From NCBI RefSeq assembly GCF_010882175.1, contig NZ_WKLH01000001.1, positions 1,820,021-1,884,020 on the forward strand: DNA of 64,000 bases, read 5' to 3'. The DNA is from Mangrovibacterium lignilyticum. GTDB taxonomy: Bacteria > Bacteroidota > Bacteroidia > Bacteroidales > Prolixibacteraceae. Within the stretch, counting starts at the first letter, position 1. Every line of letters starts with the position of its first letter. Below the pieces are notes generated by a model. The model was given only the letters and a program-made list of their open reading frames with translations, was not told the DNA's origin and searched no databases. The position numbers and the translations under genes were made by a program. Positions 32,922 through 40,244 of this stretch are shown here, piece after piece.

Positions 32922-33560
32922 ATGAAAAAATCAGCATTGCTATTATTAATGGCAGGCTTGTGCCTATTTGGTATGAACTCCTGCAAAGAAGAGGAACCAT
33001 CAGAGTTCCGAATAATTTTAAAACCCAGTGCATCAGTTGGGAAAGATGTGTCAATCCATAGTATTGGATCCCCAACAGTGGCAGATAATGAGTACATGTG
33101 GGCGGCCGGATGGACCTCAAATGCTCAGGCAGACCTCATTCGAATGCTGTTTGAGTTTAACTTAACCATGGTTTCCAAGTCGGCTGTCGTAGTCAGCGCC
33201 CAATTATCCTTATACGGAAAAGACAGCTCACCGAGTCAAAACTCCACCATGTCCGGATCAAATGCCTGCTGGATTGAACGAATCACCGAAGACTGGAGCG
33301 AGGAAGAAGTAAGCTGGCTCAATCAACCGGCAACCACCGACGAAAACAGGGTTGAGATTCCGGAATCGACAACAGCCGACGAAGATTATGAACTGGATGT
33401 GACCGCGTTGGTACAGGATATGGTGAATAATCCTTCGGAAGGATACGGATTTATGGTTAAACTTCAAACAGAACAAGCATATCGAATGATGGCTTTTGCG
33501 ACCAGCGATAACGCCGATGAAAATTTAAGACCTCGTTTGATTGTCCAATTTATTCAGTAA
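32922..33560 (+). CDS. DNRLRE domain lipoprotein
   Basis: 212 residues from ATG 32922 (an upstream ATG at 32880 would bury the signal peptide). Lipobox ends at Cys21 (LFGMNSC). The mature protein fits the DNRLRE family: I-L-K-P-S near the start, LFEFNL, ACWIERITEDWSEEEVSWLNQ, YELDVTALVQDMVNNP and RPRLIVQF. Proteins with this domain are surface or secreted, sometimes attached to glycan-related loci; function unknown. Confidence 0.88.
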   Translation: MKKSALLLLMAGLCLFGMNSCKEEEPSEFRIILKPSASVGKDVSIHSIGSPTVADNEYMWAAGWTSNAQADLIRMLFEFNLTMVSKSAVVVSAQLSLYGKDSSPSQNSTMSGSNACWIERITEDWSEEEVSWLNQPATTDENRVEIPESTTADEDYELDVTALVQDMVNNPSEGYGFMVKLQTEQAYRMMAFATSDNADENLRPRLIVQFIQ

Positions 33561-33595
33561 GCGATTCCAGATTGTCTGTTTATCTTGAACTGAAA

Positions 33596-33638
33596 AACAT
33601 TCCAATCAGCCTAAAAACTGGTTGGAATGTTTTTTTTT
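33596..33638 (+). terminator. Rho-independent terminator of the DNRLRE gene
   Basis: Perfect 10-bp stem AACATTCCAA / TTGGAATGTT with additional CAG/CTG inner pairs, then eight or more T. Confidence 0.92.
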
Positions 33639-33727
33639 GCAAAATACACCCTGAAATAAACATTAAACGAAGTAAATTGTAAATTCTAATACAAACAATC
33701 GATCAGCAGCAAACACAAGCAAACAAC

Positions 33728-34219
33728 ATGCAGAAAATCGCCATCCTAGTTAGTTTACTCCTTGTATTTATTTGCATTGAAACGAGCGCTCAGATTAAGT
33801 TTGAACCTGTCGGTTTAATGACAAAAGGAGTCCTTTTCAAGAAGGATGTGTATGTTCGATGTGATGTTGAAATGACGGGAGAGCAGTTGCTGAAGCTTTT
33901 CCTGAAAGACCCGAATATGAATTCGTACACAAAACCTATGGCATTGAATTATGCCGCCGGAAGCGTGTTCGGAGCAGCAGCCGGACTTTTAATAACCCTT
34001 CCCCTCATCGACGAGCTCCGCGATAGCTCAGATCCCAATTGGACTCTCGCCTATATTGGCGCAGGCTGTCTGGCAGCTTCCATTCCTTTCAAAATAGCTT
34101 TTAAGAAAAAAGCCAGAAAAGCCATTGCCTATTACAACAGCGGATACAAGGAGGCACCCGGTGTAAGCATGAAATTAGGAATTAACAACAATGGATTGGG
34201 GTTGGTGATGAACTTCTAA
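33728..34219 (+). CDS. Exported hypothetical protein
   Basis: 163 residues. Signal peptide about 1-20 (ending ETSAQ). Then a soluble segment (IKFEPVGLMTKGVLFKKDVY), a hydrophobic glycine/alanine-rich stretch (about 77-98) and another (about 112-128), and the ending LGLVMNF. Same architecture as the protein at 11921-12418; the two could be distant paralogues. Function not recognised. It lies 40 bp upstream of the DUF4421 gene and may be co-transcribed with it. Confidence 0.7.
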   Translation: MQKIAILVSLLLVFICIETSAQIKFEPVGLMTKGVLFKKDVYVRCDVEMTGEQLLKLFLKDPNMNSYTKPMALNYAAGSVFGAAAGLLITLPLIDELRDSSDPNWTLAYIGAGCLAASIPFKIAFKKKARKAIAYYNSGYKEAPGVSMKLGINNNGLGLVMNF

Positions 34220-34259
34220 ATTCCTTCACCAAAATATCAGGTCCAGCAAAACATTCACC

Positions 34260-35324
34260 ATGTTTAGATTCAAACCCAATGGTTTATGCGGCACCCTATT
34301 GCTGGCATCGCTTCTTCTTTTTAAGCTCTCAATGGCACAGGAATCGAAGACGAAACACTTACCCTTCGATCGACTTTCGCCCTTCATCCAACCAAAGAAT
34401 GACCGGATGTCCATAAAAGTCGACGTCAACAATCACATCGATGGCTTTAACGTGTCGGCCAACGAAGATTTGAAATACAAAATCAGACCGAACGACCGGC
34501 TGGTCACAACGTTTTCCCTGAACTATCATTTTATAGCTTTCAACTTCAGTTATATTCCCCGTTTTATCGGGAGCAATTCCGACGATGAACTGAAAGGCAA
34601 AACGAAATACTTCAAGCTCGGGACGCATATGTATCTCAATCGGTTTTACCAGGAAATAGGCTATGCCAGAACCAAGGGCTATTACCTTTACAACCCCCGA
34701 GATTTTGATTCGGCTTGGATGAAAGGAGATCCCTACCCTCAGTTTCCGGAACTGGTTACGACAAATCTATATGGCCGGACTTCTTATCAATTGAATCCGA
34801 ATTTCTCAGTCAGGGCTTTTCTGGATCAAACTGAAAAGCAACTTAGAACGGCCGGAAGTTTTATAACCATGCTTTCGTACAGTTATTACCGGAATGACAA
34901 TAAAATTGAATTGACCGAAAACTCCAGTTCGCAAAAGTCCGGCAACTTTGAGCTTTTACTAAATGCAGGTTATTTCCACACCTTGGTCCTTCTTCGGAAT
35001 TTTTCGCTGACAACTGGCGTTGGCGTTGGTGTTGGAGGCATTCAAACAAAACTTGTTACCCGCTATTTCGACGAATCGTTTACAAACCACAGTCTCATGG
35101 CAATCTATCGCGGCGAGCTGTTGGGTGTTCTGGGATATGATTCGCGGAACTTTTTTGCCGGTACGCGCCTTCAACTTTCGGGCGAAACCTATAACCAGGC
35201 CAAAGATTCAGGCGGAGTGATTGTCCAGAACCACGTGGCCTACAGTTTTTATATCGGATTTCGATTCAATGTTCCAAAACCAGTCAAAAAAGCAAATGAC
35301 AAACTGGAGCATTTTATGGATTAG
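34260..35324 (+). CDS. DUF4421-like outer-membrane protein
   Basis: 354 residues. Signal peptide about 1-26 (ending LSMAQ). The mature sequence has alternating aromatic/hydrophobic strands typical of an outer-membrane beta-barrel (FSLNYHFIAFNFSYIPRF, SYYRNDNKIEL, LTTGVGVGVGG, YSFYIGFRFNV). The match to DUF4421 is by overall pattern and length. Function unknown. Convergent with the CE7 esterase. Confidence 0.75.
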   Translation: MFRFKPNGLCGTLLLASLLLFKLSMAQESKTKHLPFDRLSPFIQPKNDRMSIKVDVNNHIDGFNVSANEDLKYKIRPNDRLVTTFSLNYHFIAFNFSYIPRFIGSNSDDELKGKTKYFKLGTHMYLNRFYQEIGYARTKGYYLYNPRDFDSAWMKGDPYPQFPELVTTNLYGRTSYQLNPNFSVRAFLDQTEKQLRTAGSFITMLSYSYYRNDNKIELTENSSSQKSGNFELLLNAGYFHTLVLLRNFSLTTGVGVGVGGIQTKLVTRYFDESFTNHSLMAIYRGELLGVLGYDSRNFFAGTRLQLSGETYNQAKDSGGVIVQNHVAYSFYIGFRFNVPKPVKKANDKLEHFMD

Positions 35325-35333
35325 TCCTCTTGC

Positions 35334-36632
35334 CTACTCCATACCAGCTTGTTCCTTTAAAAACTGAAGCGACTTTTCATTTGTCTCTCCAAACCGCCAG
35401 TGCCCTGAGTTTGGCGTTATCACAATCTCTTTGGGCGCTGAAATCACATTAAAAGCCGAAAAAACCGACGTTGGGCAACAGGTGTGGTCATTGTATCCCG
35501 TGGAATAAAAACCGGGAACCCGAATCCGTCGCGCAAAATTGACAACATCGTAGTAAGCCGCTGTTTTGATCTTTGCAGGAGTAGCCATGTATTCCTGCTT
35601 ATCGGAACGAAATACATGAGGCCAGCCTCCTGCCCGCCCATGCAGGTAACCGGTCATGTCGCAAAGGGCCGGATAAAAAGCCGACAAGGCTGATACTTTC
35701 TCATTCAATGCGGCAGTCACAATGGTCAAAGCTCCTCCCTGGCTGCCACCTGTCACAACAGCGTGTTGCCCGTCAAACTCCGGCAGTGAACACAGGTAAT
35801 CAACCGCTCTCACACAGCCCAGGTAAACGGCCTTGTAGTAATATCCATCCCGGCTATCCATTTTGCTGAACATGTAATCACCAAACGCATTGCTCACTTG
35901 CTTGTAACTCTCCGAGTCCATTAAAGGGGAAATACCATGAATCTCAATACTCAAACTGATAAATCCCAAGTCAGCAAAACCGGTGTAGGGCTTTATCGGC
36001 TTTACGCCTGCTCCCGGTGGCGAAAATAAAACCGGGTATTTCCCTTCTCCTTTGGGTTTACACAGATATCCGAAAATGCGCTTCTTTCCTATGCCGGCGT
36101 TCAAACTCAACAAATACACATTCACCGTTTCGGTAGAATACTCCGGCATTAGTTCGAGCTGAGCTTCAAAATCAATTTGGCGGGCATTGGCAACCGCTTC
36201 GCCCCAAAAAGCATCAAAGTCTTCCGGATTTTCCACGGTTGGCTGAATTGCGTCGGGCGAAAAAGCCAGCTTTACCTGATTTGCGTATGTGTGACCATCA
36301 ACTTTAACAGAAACTTTCAATTCCCTAAATCCCGGAACCTTAGTGGTTCCCATATTTATTTTGCCTGTTCCATCTTTCAGTAAGCGTGTTTCCTTCTTCT
36401 CGGGTTCCATCAGTTCCGGACCGTAACTGTAACTAATTTCCACATCGGGGATCGGAACACCAAACCGCAATATACGAACCGCAACCTCCGCCTTTTCACC
36501 TGTTTTATAATTCCAATCGGCATGAGCCGGCGACAGCACAACATCGATCAACTTGATCGGTGCCGGCGAGTTTTGTGCAAAAACGGAAACCTGAAGGGTA
36601 ACGAAAACTAAAAGAAGGATTTTTTTGATCAT
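35334..36632 (-). CDS. Exported CE7-type acetyl (xylan) esterase
   Basis: 432 residues with a signal peptide (about 1-19, ending SVFAQ). An N-terminal Ig-like domain (about 22-130) precedes the alpha/beta-hydrolase domain. Active-site motifs: GGSQGGAL (nucleophile Ser), a late D in GYNDHTCCPTS, and SGHWRFGE (His). This matches acetyl-xylan esterase/cephalosporin-C deacetylase (CE7), which removes O-acetyl groups from sugars. It is monocistronic and not part of the PUL; substrate in this cell unknown. Confidence 0.9.
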   Translation of the reverse strand: MIKKILLLVFVTLQVSVFAQNSPAPIKLIDVVLSPAHADWNYKTGEKAEVAVRILRFGVPIPDVEISYSYGPELMEPEKKETRLLKDGTGKINMGTTKVPGFRELKVSVKVDGHTYANQVKLAFSPDAIQPTVENPEDFDAFWGEAVANARQIDFEAQLELMPEYSTETVNVYLLSLNAGIGKKRIFGYLCKPKGEGKYPVLFSPPGAGVKPIKPYTGFADLGFISLSIEIHGISPLMDSESYKQVSNAFGDYMFSKMDSRDGYYYKAVYLGCVRAVDYLCSLPEFDGQHAVVTGGSQGGALTIVTAALNEKVSALSAFYPALCDMTGYLHGRAGGWPHVFRSDKQEYMATPAKIKTAAYYDVVNFARRIRVPGFYSTGYNDHTCCPTSVFSAFNVISAPKEIVITPNSGHWRFGETNEKSLQFLKEQAGME

Positions 36633-36832
36633 GACTTACTTTTTAACGATTTCCAAAACTACGGAAACTGAACCTAAATTACCGTGGACATTTAAACGGG
36701 AATGCGATGGCTTTTCATCATCCCACGCGGATTTTTAACTTTGTAACAGATTCAACACGCAAAATTTGAATGGAAATGTTCGTTCCACCTGTGAGTGTCG
36801 CTCCTGACCAACGGATGTGAAACATTTTCATT

Positions 36833-36840
36833 TAGCTTTG
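36833..36840 (+). promoter_or_regulatory. -7 promoter box of the flavin reductase-dcp operon
   Basis: TAGCTTTG, exact fit to TAnnTTTG, 22 bp before ATG 36862. Confidence 0.5.
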
Positions 36841-36861
36841 CCCTTTCACTCTAGATTAAAA

Positions 36862-37458
36862 ATGACGACACCAAAAAAAACAAACTGGAAACCCGGAACG
36901 ATGGTTTACCCTGTGCCTGCTGTTCTGGTAAGCTGCGGCGAAACACCCGAAGAATACAACCTGATTACTGTCGCCTGGACCGGTACCATCTGCAGCGATC
37001 CGCCCATGTGTTATATTTCTGTTCGCCCCTCACGACATTCGTACGATATTATCAAACGCACCGGTGAATATGTCATCAACCTCACCACTGAAGAGCTGGC
37101 GCGAGCAACCGATTGGTGCGGCGTCAAATCAGGAGCGAAGGTGAATAAGTGGCAGGAAATGGGTTTGACACCGGCACCGGCAACCATTGTCAAAGCGCCG
37201 ATTCTCGCAGAAGCACCGGTTCATATTGAATGTAAGGTGAAGGATATTGTGAACCTTGGTACGCATGATATGTTTATCTCGGAAGTAGTAAATGTCATTG
37301 CCGATGAGCGCTACCTCGACCCCGAAACGGGTGCTTTCAGCCTGAAAAAATCGAACCCTATTTGCTATGTTCATGGACATTACTTCAAAGTAGGAGAGCA
37401 AATTGGCAAGTTTGGCTGGTCGGTCGAGAAAAAGAAGAAGACAAAAAAGAAAAAGTAA
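36862..37458 (+). CDS. Flavin reductase-family protein
   Basis: 198 residues from ATG 36862 (ATG 36817 lies before the promoter). FMN-binding split-barrel: PVPAVLVSCGE, NLITVAWTGTICSDPPMCYISVRP in pieces, SYDIIKRTGEYVINL and CYVHGHYFKVGE. Members bind FMN and reduce flavins or act on NAD(P)H-linked substrates; the exact reaction is unknown. The C-terminus is a lysine-rich tail (KKKKTKKKK). The dcp gene starts 26 bp downstream, so the two are probably one operon. Confidence 0.88.
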   Translation: MTTPKKTNWKPGTMVYPVPAVLVSCGETPEEYNLITVAWTGTICSDPPMCYISVRPSRHSYDIIKRTGEYVINLTTEELARATDWCGVKSGAKVNKWQEMGLTPAPATIVKAPILAEAPVHIECKVKDIVNLGTHDMFISEVVNVIADERYLDPETGAFSLKKSNPICYVHGHYFKVGEQIGKFGWSVEKKKKTKKKK

Positions 37459-37484
37459 ACGAATTGAAAAATCAGAACAGATAG

Positions 37485-39539
37485 ATGGAAACAAATACAG
37501 CAATCGGATTAAATCCGCTATTAGAGCCCTTCAACACCTTACATGACACGGCTCCTTTCACAAAAATAAAAAACGAACACTTCCTGCCGGCTTTCAAAGC
37601 AGCTATAACGCTGGCCAAAAAAGAAATACAGGAAGTAATCGATAACCCGGAAGTACCGACTTTTGAAAATACAGTTGAAGCGATGGAACGAAGCGGAGAA
37701 CGCCTGAGCATTATCCGGGGTGTTTTCTTCAACCTAAACTCGGCAGAAACCAACGATGAATTGCAGCAGATTGCCCAGGAAGTGGCCCCGCTGTTATCTG
37801 AGTTCGGCAACGACATCAGCCTGAACGAAGATTTGTTTGCGCGAGTAAAGTTGGTATATGAGCAAAAAGATCAACTCGACCTGAATACAGAGCAGCAAAC
37901 CTTACTGGACAACAGCTATCAAAGCTTCGTGCGTAACGGTGCGAATCTGAATGCAGAAGATAAGGAAAAGTACCGCAAAATAACAGGTGAACTGAGTAAA
38001 TTGGGTTTGCAGTTTCAACAAAATGTTCTAGCCGAAACCAATGCTTATGAGATGCATTTGACAGATGAAGCAGAACTAGCCGGACTACCGGATTTTGTGC
38101 GGGAAGCTGCGGCGCTCACTGCCAAGCAAAAAGAAAAGTCAGGCTGGATCTTCACCCTGCAACATCCAAGTTTCATTCCGTTTATGAAGTATTCCGATCG
38201 ACGGGATTTGCGTGAAAAGTTATTCCGCGCTTCAAGTTGTAAGGGTAACCAGGGCAACGAATACGACAATAAGGAAATCATCAAAAAAATACTGAGCCTG
38301 AAACTGGAGAAAGCCAACCTACTTGGATTCAGCTCACACGCTAAATTCAAACTGGAACGCCGAATGGCTGAAACTCCGGAAAAAGTAACGACTTTCCTCG
38401 ACGAATTACACCAGGCATCGAAACCATTTGCTGATTCTGATTTGGCAGAAGTGCAGCAATTTGCAAATGAAGCTGGATTTGAAGGAACAATTGAACGCTG
38501 GGATTGGGCTTACTATTCTGAAAAGCTGAAAAATGCCCGATACGGATTTAACGAAGAAGCCGTGAAACCATTTTTCAAACTGGAAAATGCGACCAAAGGA
38601 ATTTTTGGACTGGCTAAGCAGTTGTACAAACTGGAGTTCCGGAAGAGTGACGAGATCGAAGTTTACCACCCCGATGTGCAGGCGTATGAAGTCTATAACG
38701 AGGCAGGTGATTTCATCGCTGTATTCTACATGGACTTTTTCCCGCGTGAAAGCAAACGTTCCGGGGCCTGGATGACCGACTACCGTTCGCAGTACATGGA
38801 AGATGGTGTGAATAAACGTCCACACATCAGCATTGTGTGCAACTTCACGAAACCTACCGAAACCAAGCCTTCGCTGTTAACTTTCGATGAGCTGACAACC
38901 TTCCTTCATGAGTTTGGCCATGCCCTGCACGGCATGCTCAGCCAGTGTCAATACGCTAGTACATCAGGAACAAACGTCTATTGGGACTTTGTGGAACTCC
39001 CCTCACAAATGCACGAAAACTGGGCCTACGAAAAAGAATGGCTCGACCAGTTTGCGGTTCATTACGAAACCGGGGAAAAATTGCCTGAGGAATTAATCCA
39101 CAAAATTGTGGAAGCCAAAAATTTCCAATCCGGTTATTTCTCCGAGCGTCAGCTAAGCTTCGGAATGCTCGACCTCAGTTACCACACACTGACAGAACCA
39201 CTGGCCGAAAGCATTCCCGAATTTGAGGCTAAAGCCATGAAAAACATGAACTTGCTAAAACCAGTTGAAGGAGCGCTGATGAGTACGGCATTCTCCCATA
39301 TTTTCGCCGGAGGTTACGATGCAGGCTATTACAGCTACAAGTGGGCCGAAGTGCTGGACGCCGATGCTTATTCTGTTTTTATGAAGAACGGCATTTTCGA
39401 CCAGGCTACTGCGGATTCATTCCGCAAAAATATCCTGGAAAAAGGAGGCAGCGAACATCCAATGCTCCTTTATACACGCTTCCGTGGTCAGGAGCCCACT
39501 GTTGACGCTTTACTGGAACGCAGCGGATTAAAAAAATAG
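37485..39539 (+). CDS. dcp: Peptidyl-dipeptidase Dcp (M3 family)
   Basis: 684 residues, full length. No signal peptide, so cytosolic. Zinc motif FLHEFGHALHGML (His475, Glu476, His479), with the nearby VELPSQMHENW segment holding the third ligand; MDFFPRESKRSGAWM and FARGYDAGYYSYKWAEVLDAD-like C-terminal motifs (here FAGGYDAGYYSYKWAEV) are typical of Dcp/oligopeptidase A. Releases dipeptides from peptide C-termini. Confidence 0.94.
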   Translation: METNTAIGLNPLLEPFNTLHDTAPFTKIKNEHFLPAFKAAITLAKKEIQEVIDNPEVPTFENTVEAMERSGERLSIIRGVFFNLNSAETNDELQQIAQEVAPLLSEFGNDISLNEDLFARVKLVYEQKDQLDLNTEQQTLLDNSYQSFVRNGANLNAEDKEKYRKITGELSKLGLQFQQNVLAETNAYEMHLTDEAELAGLPDFVREAAALTAKQKEKSGWIFTLQHPSFIPFMKYSDRRDLREKLFRASSCKGNQGNEYDNKEIIKKILSLKLEKANLLGFSSHAKFKLERRMAETPEKVTTFLDELHQASKPFADSDLAEVQQFANEAGFEGTIERWDWAYYSEKLKNARYGFNEEAVKPFFKLENATKGIFGLAKQLYKLEFRKSDEIEVYHPDVQAYEVYNEAGDFIAVFYMDFFPRESKRSGAWMTDYRSQYMEDGVNKRPHISIVCNFTKPTETKPSLLTFDELTTFLHEFGHALHGMLSQCQYASTSGTNVYWDFVELPSQMHENWAYEKEWLDQFAVHYETGEKLPEELIHKIVEAKNFQSGYFSERQLSFGMLDLSYHTLTEPLAESIPEFEAKAMKNMNLLKPVEGALMSTAFSHIFAGGYDAGYYSYKWAEVLDADAYSVFMKNGIFDQATADSFRKNILEKGGSEHPMLLYTRFRGQEPTVDALLERSGLKK

Positions 39540-39695
39540 ATCCCGCTCCGATTTAACTAAAAGCCGGACAATTAGCAAGATACTCCAAGGACTTCCGAAC
39601 CCGATTCGGAAATGCCCGCATGCAAACCCTGAAAATCATTCAGGACAACGTGTAAGGAGATCTGCTGATTATCCGGCTTCTTTTCGTACTGCCAC
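39540..39695. other. Intergenic spacer after dcp
   Basis: No gene. A 7-bp hairpin TTCCGAA-CCCGA-TTCGGAA lies at 39593-39611 without a T-tract. A short frame reading ARMQTLKIIQDNV then stop might be a worn gene fragment, but support is thin. Confidence 0.35.
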
Positions 39696-39803
39696 AAAAA
39701 AAAGACAAGCGCCACTGCACTTGCCTTTTAACCTTTTCTCTCTGTGTATGTATGAAAAAAACTCTGTTTCTGTTTTCGTTTACGGCTTTGAGGTAAACTA
39801 CTG
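39696..39803 (-). ncRNA. Candidate small RNA 1
   Basis: Minus-strand unit: sigma54-like promoter (39814-39830), predicted start near 39803, and a terminator-like hairpin (39702-39727) followed by T. About 48 bp next to the hairpin are nearly identical to candidate 2 (minus strand AGAGTTTTTTTCATACATAC then ACAGAGAGAAAAGGTT); the part near the promoter differs and is about 36 nt longer. No minus-strand reading frame of note. The plus strand has an ATG AAA AAA start for a short frame (MKKTLFLFSFTALR), so a decayed plus-strand gene is an alternative. Confidence 0.45.
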
Positions 39804-39813
39804 AATTAAGAGA

Positions 39814-39830
39814 TACAAGTACCGTGCCAA
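39814..39830 (-). promoter_or_regulatory. Sigma54-like promoter of candidate small RNA 1
   Basis: Minus strand TTGGCACG-GTAC-TTGTA. It matches the sigma54 consensus YTGGCACGrNNNTTGCW with the usual spacing; only the C of the -12 element is T. Confidence 0.5.
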
Positions 39831-39840
39831 AAAGCAAACC

Positions 39841-39996
39841 TCACCCCTAAAGAACCCTTCATTAAGAAATCGTTTGATAAAAACGGCCAATAAAATCAAT
39901 CTTCCCCCATATTCCATGCGCTTCTGTTTTCAAAACTGGAATTGCTTCGATCAATCACATTCTTCTTCTTCACAAATTCACAAAACTTTTCGCAAT
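39841..39996. other. Spacer between the two candidate small RNAs
   Basis: About 155 bp without a visible gene, repeat or hairpin of note. Confidence 0.4.
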
Positions 39997-40068
39997 AAAA
40001 AAGCAAGCGCCTCTGCGCTTGCCTTCTAACCTTTTCTCTCTGTGTATGTATGAAAAAACTCTGTTCTG
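39997..40068 (-). ncRNA. Candidate small RNA 2
   Basis: Second copy of the unit. Predicted start near 40068 from the sigma54-like promoter at 40079-40095. Terminator-like hairpin AAGCAAGCGC-CTCT-GCGCTTGCCTT (40001-40025) followed on the minus strand by T. Shares promoter, body and terminator with candidate 1, which suggests these parts are under constraint or of recent common origin. Confidence 0.45.
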
Positions 40069-40078
40069 CCTTTCATAT

Positions 40079-40095
40079 TACAAGTGCCGTGCCAA
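40079..40095 (-). promoter_or_regulatory. Sigma54-like promoter of candidate small RNA 2
   Basis: Minus strand TTGGCACG-GCAC-TTGTA, differing from the first copy at one position inside the unconserved spacer. Same fit to the sigma54 consensus. Confidence 0.5.
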
Positions 40096-40244
40096 AAGCT
40101 ACAAAAACAACCTTTAAAGCGCTGTATTAAGAATTATTAAGAAGCTACCTTCCAAATTGGGCGTGCTAAATACTTCAAATCGGTTTCGTCCGTTCTCAAT
40201 ACACGGTTTGTGTCCAGTTACTATTTAGAAAAGAAAGAAAAAGC

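Noticed and set aside
39601-39653. Gene fragment reading ARMQTLKIIQDNV
   Set aside because: Too short to assign and no homologous gene in the window.
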